DNA of 64,000 nucleotides from an uncultured Eggerthellaceae bacterium. Its GTDB lineage: Bacteria; Actinomycetota; Coriobacteriia; Coriobacteriales; Eggerthellaceae. The translations under genes were made by a program, and so were the position numbers. The notes under the pieces are model-generated. The model ran no database searches, was not told where the DNA came from, and saw only the letters and a program-made list of their open reading frames with translations. Shown here piece by piece: positions 15,603 through 23,754 of the stretch; the stretch's first letter is position 1, and every line of letters starts with the position of its first letter. The DNA lies in the NCBI GenBank assembly GCA_910588205.1, contig CAJUQK010000003.1:37688-101687 (forward strand), written 5' to 3'.

Positions 15603-16883
15603 ATGATGCCAACCGCATCCACAAGAAGGAGGACGAGGCGCGAGCCTCCGCAGAGCGAGTCGCTCTTCCAGTTCTGCAGACACTGCGGAAACCAGTTCGA
15701 GCCCAACAGTACGCCTGTCGCGGACGTCTGCCAAGACTGCATCGACATGCTCTATTTCCGCTGCGACGAGTGTGAAGCCTATCACGACATCGACACCGCG
15801 CTCACGAGCACTTCCGGGCGCGTGCTGTGCGCATCGTGCGCCGAGGAGCACACGTTCGTCTGCCTCGACTGCGGATGCCGTTACGAGCTTTCGAGCCACG
15901 AGCGCCATCACGACCGCTCGGGACGCACCATCTGCGATTTGTGCGTGACGAACTATTCGCGTTGCGATTGCTGCGGAGGGCTTCTGCTAAACGGTGACCT
16001 GCAGCAGAGCGCCGACGGTCGCTTCTGCTGGTCGTGCATGGCCTACAACTCGGGTCGGGCGATCATGTCCTACAGCTTCAAGCCGGAACCCGTCTTCCAC
16101 GATGCCGAGGGATGTGAGCCGACCGGGCTCTACCTCGGGGTCGAGCTTGAGATGGACTACGGCGACGCCGAGGCGGCGGCGAAGAGGATTTCGGAGGAAT
16201 ACGGGCAGAAGCTGCTCTACTTCAAGCACGACGGCAGCCTCGATGAAGGCTGCGAGCTCGTCACCCATCCCATGAGCCCCGAGTACATGATGTCGGATAC
16301 GGGCAAGGCGATGTGGCGCGGTATCTGCGCCTCGGCGCTCGCCGAGGGAATGAGAAGCCACGACACAGACACCTGCGGGTTCCATGTCCACGTCAGCCGC
16401 GACTTCTTCGGGGCGAACCAGACATCCCAGGAGCTCACCGAGCTCAAGCTCATCGAGACCGTCGACCGCCTCTTCGAGCCCATCGTCATCTTCTCCCGCC
16501 GCAAGCGCCACAACATCGACCGGTGGGCGCCCAAGTGCAACGCGCCAAAAGAGGACGCAGGCTGGGTCAAGAAGGCCCAGCGGGTGAGCTGCTTCGCCAA
16601 GCGCGACCGCTACCACGCGATCAACGTCACCAACACGCACACCATCGAGTTCCGACTCTTCCGCGGCACGCTCAAGGCCGACACGATCCTTGCCACCCTG
16701 CAGTTCGTCACAGGGCTCTGTCATCTCGTCAAATCCTCCAACCCCTCGCAGATGGACCGCTTCTGCTGGTACGACCTGGCGGACGCGGTGATGGAGGCAT
16801 GCCCCGTGGATACGACGGAGCTTCACAACTACCTGATCGAGCGCGAGCTCATCGTCCCGGAAGGAGATTTCCAATGTGCATAA
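15603..16883 (+). CDS. Zinc-ribbon plus amidoligase (glutamine-synthetase-fold) protein
   Basis: 426 aa. Residues 25-145 carry four paired CxxC groups (C25/28/43/46, 54/57/76/79, 87/90/111/114, 121/124/142/145), a LIM-like array of zinc ribbons. From about 175 the amidoligase pattern follows: LGVELEMDYG, FKHDGSLDEGCELVTHPMS, TCGFHVHVSRDFF and INVTNTHTIEFRLFRGTLK. These are the metal/ATP-binding Glu and His residues of the putative amidoligase family, which forms amide bonds to proteins or small molecules. Start at ATG 15603 with AAAGGGG upstream (15606 possible). It overlaps the amidotransferase gene by 10 nt, so the two are almost surely partners. The substrate is unknown. Confidence 0.85.
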   Translation: MMPTASTRRRTRREPPQSESLFQFCRHCGNQFEPNSTPVADVCQDCIDMLYFRCDECEAYHDIDTALTSTSGRVLCASCAEEHTFVCLDCGCRYELSSHERHHDRSGRTICDLCVTNYSRCDCCGGLLLNGDLQQSADGRFCWSCMAYNSGRAIMSYSFKPEPVFHDAEGCEPTGLYLGVELEMDYGDAEAAAKRISEEYGQKLLYFKHDGSLDEGCELVTHPMSPEYMMSDTGKAMWRGICASALAEGMRSHDTDTCGFHVHVSRDFFGANQTSQELTELKLIETVDRLFEPIVIFSRRKRHNIDRWAPKCNAPKEDAGWVKKAQRVSCFAKRDRYHAINVTNTHTIEFRLFRGTLKADTILATLQFVTGLCHLVKSSNPSQMDRFCWYDLADAVMEACPVDTTELHNYLIERELIVPEGDFQCA

Positions 16884-17659
16884 TCGTCTACAAGCCGCAA
16901 GGCAAACAGCTCCCAAGCACCGACACGCTTCGCGCCTGCTGGGACAACAATCCCGACGGCGCGGGCATCATGTGGGCCGCAAGCGACCATGTGAGCATCC
17001 GCAAGGGCTTCATGGCCTGGCCTGACTTCCTAGAAGCGCTCGATGAGGTCACATCCTCCATCGACGTGGAGGATACGCCCATGGCGCTCCATTTCCGCAT
17101 CGCCACCCACGGCGCTGTCGTGCCTGGTTGCTGCCACCCATTCGCCGTGAAGGGCAGCTTCGCCAAGATGCGCGCCACCAAGATCGATGCCAGCGTGGGA
17201 TTCATGCATAACGGGACTCTCTCCGGCCTTCAGACCGATGACGCCACTTCCGATAGCATGGCGTTCGCCAAGTCGGTGCTCGTGCCGCTCAAGGCGATGT
17301 CGAATGACTTCCTCGGAGACAAGCGCGCCCTGCGCATCATCGAAGGATCAACCCAGGGCTCCCGCTTCCTGCTGATGTCCAAGAACGGCACCGTTCGTCT
17401 TTTCGGCAACTGGGTGGAAGATCACGGCATCCTTTACTCCAACGGCAACTTCAAGCCGCGCTTCGCCTACGAACCGACGCTCTTCAGCAATTCGGCCTAT
17501 GACGCTTGGGCGGCATTCGCCAATCTTGACGATGACCTTACTCGTTACGGGATGTTCGAGGCCTGCAAGGACTGCCCGATGATCCTCGAATGCGCAGAGT
17601 ACCTGCCCGTCTGCACCGATGAGGTCCAGGCATCCGAGATGGTTGCGTGCTACACGTGA
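16874..17659 (+). CDS. Class II glutamine amidotransferase-like (Ntn hydrolase) protein
   Basis: 261 aa. Cys2 directly after the start Met (MCIIVYKP) is the family's N-terminal nucleophile. DGAGIMW, ALHFRIATHG and VGFMHNGTLSG are GAT-II substrate-pocket motifs. A C-terminal CKDCP...C cysteine cluster (about 230-252) is additional. It would release ammonia from glutamine or cleave an amide. Overlap with the amidoligase gene implies coupled translation and a joint reaction. Confidence 0.85.
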   Translation: MCIIVYKPQGKQLPSTDTLRACWDNNPDGAGIMWAASDHVSIRKGFMAWPDFLEALDEVTSSIDVEDTPMALHFRIATHGAVVPGCCHPFAVKGSFAKMRATKIDASVGFMHNGTLSGLQTDDATSDSMAFAKSVLVPLKAMSNDFLGDKRALRIIEGSTQGSRFLLMSKNGTVRLFGNWVEDHGILYSNGNFKPRFAYEPTLFSNSAYDAWAAFANLDDDLTRYGMFEACKDCPMILECAEYLPVCTDEVQASEMVACYT

Positions 17660-17661
17660 GC

Positions 17662-17684
17662 CGCTGGGACAATTTGTCTCAGCG
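17662..17684. repeat. Palindrome, GGGACAATTTGTC family, copy 3
   Basis: A 23-nt palindrome with the same core as copy 1 and CG/CG extending the arms. It lies between two convergent genes, where a bidirectional terminator would be expected, but has no T-tract. Confidence 0.72.
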
Positions 17685-17694
17685 CATTGCGTTG

Positions 17695-18090
17695 CTATTG
17701 CTTTTCGCACAAATTCCGTATCACTTTCTCAACGGCTCCTTTTGCTGTGCCTTGTTTGATGAGTCCTTCTTTGGCGACAGCGGCGATGCTGATGTCTTCT
17801 CCGTCGAGTTTCAGTGCCAAGAGGGCGTAATTCATGTTGGCTACACCAGCTCTCACAACCGCGATATAGCTTTTCTCGTCATCCGATTGTTCGAGCACTT
17901 TGCCAGACTTCATGAGAGCCTCGGCCAAAAGTTTGCCGCCGCAACTATTCAAATGAATCTCGTCAAAAACCTCGGCTTCAATCAGCTTCACAATGCTCTT
18001 CTCGGTTATCGCGAACCCATAGTCTGCGCCGTATTGATGAAGTGCCCTCGTGAGCTCCTTGTTCAGTTCGGCTTTATTCGTTGCCATCAT
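17695..18090 (-). CDS. Small partner of the membrane protein cassette, unknown function
   Basis: 131 aa, soluble, mostly helical, no cysteine motif. It overlaps the end of the upstream 632-aa gene by 17 nt, so the two are co-translated. Base composition is lower in GC than the flanking ICE genes, suggesting recent acquisition. I do not recognise the family. A cognate immunity or effector protein for the larger gene is one reading. Confidence 0.7.
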   Translation of the reverse strand: MMATNKAELNKELTRALHQYGADYGFAITEKSIVKLIEAEVFDEIHLNSCGGKLLAEALMKSGKVLEQSDDEKSYIAVVRAGVANMNYALLALKLDGEDISIAAVAKEGLIKQGTAKGAVEKVIRNLCEKQ

Positions 18091-19972
18091 TCATCCTCTC
18101 GGCAATGTCCATAAGAGCGGAGTCGATGCCCTTTTCCATTAGCTGTTCACTGGGGATTCCTATTCTTACCCTGTTCTTTGTTTGCTCTCGCGCCAGAGGC
18201 TCGATTATGTCTTTCGCGAATGCGTATCTATCGCCGCTAGCATGCATCCGTTTCAACGACTTATCGTTCAGCTTCCCCACCAACTCGTCAGACACTTTCT
18301 CGGCCTCATCCTGATTCAATAGGTATTCCTCGCAGACATCGAGGAAGGCCGCTTGGATAAGCTCCATCATCTTCTCTGCATCCGAGTCAACGAACCTTCC
18401 TGTAATCTTATCGACAAGGAATCCCGCACCGCCGCCAGCGACAATAGACCCGATGAAGCCGCCAACCACGGTTCCAACACCTGGCATTATCAAGGAGCCT
18501 ACCGCAGAGCCCCCAACCCATCCCGCCGTTCCTCCTGCAACAGTTGATGATGTCTTCACGAAATTCGTCGCCATCTGCTTGCCGGAGATTCGTCCCCTGA
18601 CAATATCCGTCACATCGAAAAGAGTCAGAACCGCTGTGGTTACGGCAGCAGATATGGCATTGCCCTTTAGGAGCTTAGCGGCGCTGTTTATCGCAGCCGC
18701 ACCTGAGACGCTAGATCCGCTCCTGAAGGCGTTCGCAACGACTGCATAGGCTTTCGGCCCCATCGCCTTTGCGAGAGCCTGGAATCCAGGGTTGAGCATG
18801 GCGTTGATGCTTGATTTGGCGATCTGGCTCGAAATGACAGACGCAACAAGGGCAGTACCTCCGACCTTGATTCCGCTGAACGCCGCATTCTTTAAAGCTA
18901 GTTTTGGCTCATCACCATTCCACAGGCTGACTGCAAGGGTGATTGCGGCGCTTACGCCAAAAGCGGATAGCGATATCACCGCGCCCGACTTAACATCGTA
19001 TATTACAGAGTCTACATTCCCTGCCTTTGCGATGTTTTTTGCCTGGTTATAGGTGAAGTTGCCCTGCTTGATTATGTTTTTTGCCTCGTTTGGATCGGTA
19101 ATGCCTGGAACTTGGTTGTTCTGGATTTTTTTCGCCATCGTCGCGACCGCGTCATCGTAATTGTCCAAGGCGACCTCAATGATCATGGGCTTGCCTGAAG
19201 CATCAAGATAGCGAAAAGCTCCGCTGCCATTACTCTCAAAACAGGCATTTACGCTCGCCTTGCCAGATATGCAATACTTCGATTGAATCCACGTTGTCGT
19301 TCCATCGGGGTTGACTATCGCCCTATCGGGACCATTCTTAATATTGTTGTCGCCGACTATACGCGCCTTCTTGCCATGGAGACGATCTTCAAGGTTGTTC
19401 GCCCGCTCAGCAGCGAAACCGTGCCCCTGCCTTGAGTGAAACCGCTCTTCGTCGAATATCTTGTTAGCAGTCCCTCTGCTTCCAACTGCGAATCCTCCCG
19501 CTTCGTCAAAAGCGCTGGCCTGTTCGCCCGACTTAAGATTCGCATCCATGTAAGCGTCACATATCTCGATGCGGGCACATCGTAATTTGTTGAACATCAC
19601 CGCCAGAGACCTACAATCGAGAGCGTTGCTCTCCCATGTAAAGTCTGAGCCATCTCGGAACCTTAGCTTGATTCCGACAAACTCTTCTTTCGATTTCCTT
19701 GCGACAATCCCGTTTATCTCGTCGTACCAAACCTTTACAGGCTTTTTTGGAAATCCGAAGAAATAGGCTTTCGTTTCGCAGACCAGTATCCCTGCTGAGG
19801 AGTTAGAATGTCGCGACACATCGATAAATCCTACAACGCGGCTCCAGTCCACCGAATGCGCATGCTCCTTTAGTCGTTTCGTCAAAGCCTCCTTCACAGG
19901 CTCAATGTCAACGACGAAGACCGCATCCTTCTCCGCGTTGCAAGTCGAACAACTATAGAATGCCTCCAGCAT
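18074..19972 (-). CDS. Large protein with PH-like N-terminus, middle conserved domain and glycine-rich membrane segments
   Basis: 632 aa from ATG 19972, chosen for AAGGTGA upstream (ATG 19990 and GTG 20041 are alternatives). The N-terminus has YSCSTC and a beta-rich stretch of about 130 residues resembling bacterial PH-like domains. The middle (about 190-310) has KKARIVGDNNIKNGPDRAI, IQSKYC and QVPGITDPNEAKNIIKQGNFTYNQAKNIAKAG, a pattern I recall from hypothetical membrane proteins. At about 320-540 lie several hydrophobic segments, including GGTAGWVGGSAVGS and a Gly-rich GVGTVVGGFIGSIVAGGG. The combination resembles toxin or phage-defence proteins, but no active site is proven. Confidence 0.65.
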   Translation of the reverse strand: MLEAFYSCSTCNAEKDAVFVVDIEPVKEALTKRLKEHAHSVDWSRVVGFIDVSRHSNSSAGILVCETKAYFFGFPKKPVKVWYDEINGIVARKSKEEFVGIKLRFRDGSDFTWESNALDCRSLAVMFNKLRCARIEICDAYMDANLKSGEQASAFDEAGGFAVGSRGTANKIFDEERFHSRQGHGFAAERANNLEDRLHGKKARIVGDNNIKNGPDRAIVNPDGTTTWIQSKYCISGKASVNACFESNGSGAFRYLDASGKPMIIEVALDNYDDAVATMAKKIQNNQVPGITDPNEAKNIIKQGNFTYNQAKNIAKAGNVDSVIYDVKSGAVISLSAFGVSAAITLAVSLWNGDEPKLALKNAAFSGIKVGGTALVASVISSQIAKSSINAMLNPGFQALAKAMGPKAYAVVANAFRSGSSVSGAAAINSAAKLLKGNAISAAVTTAVLTLFDVTDIVRGRISGKQMATNFVKTSSTVAGGTAGWVGGSAVGSLIMPGVGTVVGGFIGSIVAGGGAGFLVDKITGRFVDSDAEKMMELIQAAFLDVCEEYLLNQDEAEKVSDELVGKLNDKSLKRMHASGDRYAFAKDIIEPLAREQTKNRVRIGIPSEQLMEKGIDSALMDIAERMNDGNE

Positions 19973-20094
19973 CTTTCGGTCACCTTGCATGTGCCGCTTT
20001 TCTCGCTTTCTCGTTATTTCGTCTCTCGCATATCCGATCACCTTGGATGCTCGGTGCGCCCCTTATAGAAGAGCCCGAATTCCTGTTTATTAGC

Positions 20095-21504
20095 TTATTG
20101 ACCGCGGACAAGCCATCTTCCCGTCTTGTCGGACCCTTCCCTTGAAATCACTCCCAGCTCTTTTAGCTTTCGGACGATTCTCTGAACAGAACGCTCTGTG
20201 ATGCCGCACTCTGCAGCTATATCAGATGCAGTAATCGAGGGATCACGCATAATGATGTCGAGCACCTGTTTCTGACGGGAGGTTATGGGGGGAAGCTTAT
20301 TTACCCCGACATTTACCCCGACATTTACCCCGACATCACCGTTGCCATTTGTCGGAGTATCCACGGTCAAACTTTGCCCGAAGGCATCATTGCGATGGAA
20401 GATGAGATTCGTCCCGCTTGGCGCGCGCACGTATTCAACCTCAATGGATGCCTCATCGCACAGATCCTTGATGCGCTTTATGCCCGTACCGAACGCCTCG
20501 ATGTCACCAGAGCGGTACAGCGTCCTGGAGATGAGAGGATTTCGCGTTATGGAGGATTTATTCTCTCCCGAGAGGTGGCTCTCGGGATCTTGCCCCTCGA
20601 TGAACCATCCGGGACTCAAGACCTCAACGGCATCATTGTAGATGTCCACGACCACCGCATCTATGGTCTGCCAGTCACGATGGGCGAAGGCGTTCATAAG
20701 CGCCTCGCGCAGAGCATCCCTGGGGATCTCAGAATAGACGGGGCTTGCCCCTGCCGTGAAGGTATCCACCCTGTTGCGCGTGTTGGTGATGATAAACCAT
20801 TCGGCTTTGTCAACAAGGTCGAAGAAAACGCCCGCTTCCTGCTTGAGATCGAGTATGTCGGTCCTGGCATGCGAGGCAAGAATACCCATCTTCAAACCGG
20901 TATAGCGCGATGGGCAGAAGAGCACGACTGCGGCGTTCAGGAGATTGTCGCCAGCGAGCAGTCCCAAGCGTTCAAGCGCATCTTTAGCATCTGTGAACTC
21001 GAATGGTATTCTTCCCTTCTTGCGCCCTCGTTCTATGAACTTGCGAAGCGTTTCCTCGTCAACATCTGCGATGGCCTTGTCGGAGACGCGGCCATCCCAG
21101 GGGTTGATGCGGTTCTCAGCCTCCCTGAACTGCGCGCGCAGCTCCTCGGGGCGCATAAGCACGTCCTCGTCCGCGACCCGGATGCGATACTTGCCGCCGC
21201 AAGAGTAGGGAGCGCTCGCGCCCTCGAAGGCGACCTTCACATAATCTTTTCCATCCGGCGTCTTCTCATGCGTCACCGATGGATAGATGGAGGGCTCGAT
21301 GTGGTTGCCGATGGCCTGGCTGATCTCGCGAAGCGTGGATTCGGAAACATCTTGCCCGCACACCTCGCCGTCCTTGCGCACGCCGAAGTACAGCTCGCCG
21401 GAGCCGTGCTTGTTCAAGATCGCGGCGATGGATGCCACGCCCTCTTTAAGCTCGGAGGTCGATTTCTTGAACTCCCTTTGCTCGTCTTCGTGTCCCAGAT
21501 TCAT
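20095..21504 (-). CDS. AlbA_2 (Schlafen-like) ATP-binding regulator-type protein
   Basis: 469 aa. The N-terminal AlbA_2 domain (about 5-130) begins EDEQREFKKSTSELKEGVASIAAILNKHGSGELYFGV. Residues of about 270-395 match the HATPase-like C-terminal domain of COG2865 proteins (PRDALREALMNAFAHRDW, then SGDIEAFGTGIKRIKDLCDEA). A VGVN repeat linker precedes a winged helix (about 415-465: ITASDIAAECGITERSVQRIVRKLKELGVI). It lies 19 bp downstream of the XRE gene in one transcription unit. DNA binding is likely; the effect is unknown. Confidence 0.85.
   Translation of the reverse strand: MNLGHEDEQREFKKSTSELKEGVASIAAILNKHGSGELYFGVRKDGEVCGQDVSESTLREISQAIGNHIEPSIYPSVTHEKTPDGKDYVKVAFEGASAPYSCGGKYRIRVADEDVLMRPEELRAQFREAENRINPWDGRVSDKAIADVDEETLRKFIERGRKKGRIPFEFTDAKDALERLGLLAGDNLLNAAVVLFCPSRYTGLKMGILASHARTDILDLKQEAGVFFDLVDKAEWFIITNTRNRVDTFTAGASPVYSEIPRDALREALMNAFAHRDWQTIDAVVVDIYNDAVEVLSPGWFIEGQDPESHLSGENKSSITRNPLISRTLYRSGDIEAFGTGIKRIKDLCDEASIEVEYVRAPSGTNLIFHRNDAFGQSLTVDTPTNGNGDVGVNVGVNVGVNKLPPITSRQKQVLDIIMRDPSITASDIAAECGITERSVQRIVRKLKELGVISREGSDKTGRWLVRGQ
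20299..20334 (-). repeat. Three tandem 12-bp repeats in the AlbA_2 gene
   Basis: ATTTACCCCGAC occurs three times. It encodes repeated VGVN residues just before the C-terminal winged helix, an arrangement parallel to the 12-bp repeats in the fic gene at 6434. Confidence 0.9.
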
Positions 21505-21523
21505 GGCGCCAGTCCTGCCTTGC

Positions 21524-22006
21524 CTAGTCGTCTTCCTCTATGCCGAACGATCCCCGCCAAATGGCGTACTCGTATTCAGGGAGCGTGCCGCTCTTCATGG
21601 CCTCGCGCTGCTCGGCCCACTTCTCCAGCGCCATCTCCAACTTGGGCGCATGGGGGGCACTCGGATCCACTGCTATCGCCACGGCGGAACCTATGCGCAC
21701 GGGCTCTATGCCGAATCCTTGCTCCTCCATCTGAAAGAGCACCTCAAGCACGTCCTGCACGGAGTCGAGATGCCTATCCTCCAGCGATTGCACGGTAACA
21801 TCAAGTGCATCGGCTATGGCGGCGATCGTCTGCCCATTGGGATCTCGATATCCCGACTCGTAGTTCGCTATCGCGCTCTTGGTCTTGCCTATGCGCTCTG
21901 CGAGCTGGCGCTGCGTGACCTTGGCAGCCTTGCGCGCCCGCTCGATTCTCTCGCCCGTCTTCAAAAGGATCGCACCTCTTCGCCCTTTCCGAATGCTCTT
22001 GTCCAT
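21524..22006 (-). CDS. XRE-family helix-turn-helix protein
   Basis: 160 aa from ATG 22006 (MDKSIRKG); an ATG/GTG further up is possible but lacks support. The HTH is IERARKAAKVTQRQLAERIGKTKSAIANYESG, a canonical Cro/CI pattern, followed by DPNGQTIAAIADALDV. The C-terminal about 80 residues are unassigned and end in an acidic tail. It is first in an operon with the AlbA_2 gene and probably represses it. Confidence 0.85.
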   Translation of the reverse strand: MDKSIRKGRRGAILLKTGERIERARKAAKVTQRQLAERIGKTKSAIANYESGYRDPNGQTIAAIADALDVTVQSLEDRHLDSVQDVLEVLFQMEEQGFGIEPVRIGSAVAIAVDPSAPHAPKLEMALEKWAEQREAMKSGTLPEYEYAIWRGSFGIEEDD

Positions 22007-22376
22007 TATCGCACATTGAGTCACGCTCACGTGTACCCTTATCCGAAAGTACATGCACCTATCGAAAACCGCTCATCAGCTCGGCCGTCATCGCCTCCTT
22101 CATCCGCGCCCCCCGCAGGCTGACCCTGCCGCGCCTTTGAAGCGCAGCTACGCACAGAGCCCCAGCGCCCCCGCAAGGGCCGCGATCTTTTTCAAAACTT
22201 TTCCTGGGGGAATCCGAGCCTTCGGGCACGGGAAAACTTTCGAAAAAGAGCGCCACCGGCAAGTCAAGGAGATGCGGCTTCGCTTCCTCCCTTGCAGGCG
22301 GCTGGACGCCTGTGCGGCACGCGCATCACAAGGCGCAGTCCACAGGGGACAGCCGCTATACCAAGGAGGTCGCAAG
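22007..22376. other. Gene-free stretch holding leader element D
   Basis: Between the divergent XRE gene and the YraN-like gene. It contains leader element D (22173-22295) and a GGAGGT ribosome site. Upstream of 22150 nothing else is recognised, although the XRE promoter must lie here. Confidence 0.55.
22173..22295 (+). promoter_or_regulatory. Repeated structured 5' leader element, copy D (divergent)
   Basis: GCAAGGG (22173-22179) pairs with CCCTTGC (22289-22295). The 3' block CTTCGCTTCCTCCCTTG is nearly identical to copy B. The interior is longer and has two CAAAACTTTTC/GAAAACTTTC blocks and a GCC-TTCG-GGC hairpin. It has the same architecture with different inner sequence and precedes the YraN-like gene. 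Confidence 0.6.
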
Positions 22377-22817
22377 ATGGAAGATTTCAAGACAAAGGCT
22401 CTCGCCGCAGCCGAGCGGTACCTCGAACACAGGGGATACGCCCTCATCGAATCGTCTCCCGCGCTGCAAGACGCAAGCCTCACCGACATCGTAGCGAACG
22501 ACGGCAACGCGCTCGTGTTCATAGAGGTGCTCGCCAAGGACAACGCAGCCACGGGCTTTCCCGAAGAAGCGGACAGCAAACGCATCCAGAAGACCAAGGA
22601 GATGGAAGCCATCCGTTGGCTTGAGCGCCAAGAAGGCAGGTACTGCGACATGGAGATCCGCTTCGACGTGGTGTCGCTCGTCGTCCTTGCGCCCGAGAGA
22701 GCCCTTATCAAGCATCACGTCAATGTCATGATCGAATCCGCCCTCGCACCGAATCTTCCCTTCGAGCCCGCATGCCCGATCGGCGAAGAGCCCATGCTTG
22801 CCTGTGCGACCGCATAG
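22377..22817 (+). CDS. YraN/UPF0102-like nuclease-fold protein
   Basis: 146 aa. AAERYLEHRGYALIESS followed by TDIVANDGNALVFIEVLAKDN follows the UPF0102 pattern, a restriction-endonuclease-like fold with the D...ExK-type core (D, then E-V-L-A-K). AAGGAGGT precedes ATG 22377. It sits behind leader element D and before the parA promoter. Possibly it processes DNA during transfer. Nuclease activity is not demonstrated for most family members. Confidence 0.75.
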   Translation: MEDFKTKALAAAERYLEHRGYALIESSPALQDASLTDIVANDGNALVFIEVLAKDNAATGFPEEADSKRIQKTKEMEAIRWLERQEGRYCDMEIRFDVVSLVVLAPERALIKHHVNVMIESALAPNLPFEPACPIGEEPMLACATA

Positions 22818-22843
22818 CGACCTTCCGGTCGCATACGGGTGCG

Positions 22844-22874
22844 AGCCCCTCGGCATTTTTCCCGAGGGGCTTTC
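22844..22874 (+). terminator. Intrinsic terminator
   Basis: AGCCCCTCGG and CCGAGGGGCT form a stem with a short T-rich loop, followed by TTTCG. A smaller hairpin, GCGACC-TTCC-GGTCGC (22817-22832), precedes it. Confidence 0.75.
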
Positions 22875-22881
22875 GCAATAG

Positions 22882-22911
22882 TTCACGTATTCGTGTACTT
22901 TGGTGTATAAT
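22882..22911 (+). promoter_or_regulatory. parA promoter with operator-like palindrome
   Basis: TTCACG (22882-22887), 18 bp, and a perfect TATAAT (22906-22911). The palindrome GTTCACG-TAT-TCGTGTAC (22881-22898) covers the -35 box and could be the site for autoregulation by ParA or ParB, as in many partition operons. Confidence 0.65.
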
Positions 22912-22986
22912 GGAGGTGTAATACAAACCGTGGCAACACCTCCACTTCCACGTTTCGGGAGGAATGCCCCAAGCAAAGGATATGCG

Positions 22987-23754
22987 ATGAAAACCCTAGC
23001 TGTCAGCAACTACAAGGGCGGCGTGGGCAAGACGACGACGGCCGTGAACCTGGCACACGTGTTCGCGGACGAGGGCATGAGAGTCCTCCTCGTCGACCTT
23101 GACCCGCAGGCTTCCGCCACCGATTTCTTCGGGCTCTACGACCGCGCCCAGCAAGACGGGTGCAGCTCCATCGACCTTCTCTACGGGCACGCATCCGTGG
23201 AGGATTCGGCTTACAGAACCCACTGCCCAAGCATTGACATCGTTCCCTCAATCATCGAGCTTGTCGACCAAAACGAGCTTCTCCTGCACGAGCAAACGCT
23301 CAAGTTCGCCCTCGATGATGCAGACGGCGCCTACGACATAGCTATCATCGACTGCTCGCCTGTAATGAAGCGGCTGGCGTTCAACGCCTATGCGGCAGCA
23401 AGCGTAGGCGGTATGGTGGTGATACCAGTGAAGCTGGATTCCTCCGTCATGAGGGGAACCGCGCTCACGGTGAACGCCATGCGCTCGGTCTCGGATGCTT
23501 TGCGCCTGCCGATGCCCGCGTGGAAGATACTGCGCACCTGCGTTCCCGGCCGCACGACGAGAAGCGAGGCAACGGGCACCGCAGTGCTTGACAACTACTT
23601 CCCGGAAAACCAGTTCGAAACCGTCATCCATTCCTCAACCAAGGTGTGCGAGGGCTCATGGAGATGGAAGGCCGTAGTCGAGGCGTTCCCGGGCAGCAGG
23701 CCAGCACGGGATTACCGCGCACTGGCGAAGGAGGTGCTCCATGAGCTCGGCTGA
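22987..23754 (+). CDS. parA: ParA-family partition ATPase
   Basis: 255 aa. The deviant Walker A KGGVGKTT is at about 10-17, Walker A' at LLVDLDPQASA and Walker B at IAIIDCSP. AAAGGA lies upstream of ATG 22987. It overlaps parB by 14 nt. It probably stabilises the excised circular form of the ICE. Confidence 0.92.
   Translation: MKTLAVSNYKGGVGKTTTAVNLAHVFADEGMRVLLVDLDPQASATDFFGLYDRAQQDGCSSIDLLYGHASVEDSAYRTHCPSIDIVPSIIELVDQNELLLHEQTLKFALDDADGAYDIAIIDCSPVMKRLAFNAYAAASVGGMVVIPVKLDSSVMRGTALTVNAMRSVSDALRLPMPAWKILRTCVPGRTTRSEATGTAVLDNYFPENQFETVIHSSTKVCEGSWRWKAVVEAFPGSRPARDYRALAKEVLHELG

Noticed and set aside
20374-21798. A 474-residue plus-strand frame
   Set aside because: It is antisense to the AlbA_2 gene, whose domains are unmistakable; the plus-strand translation shows no conserved pattern.
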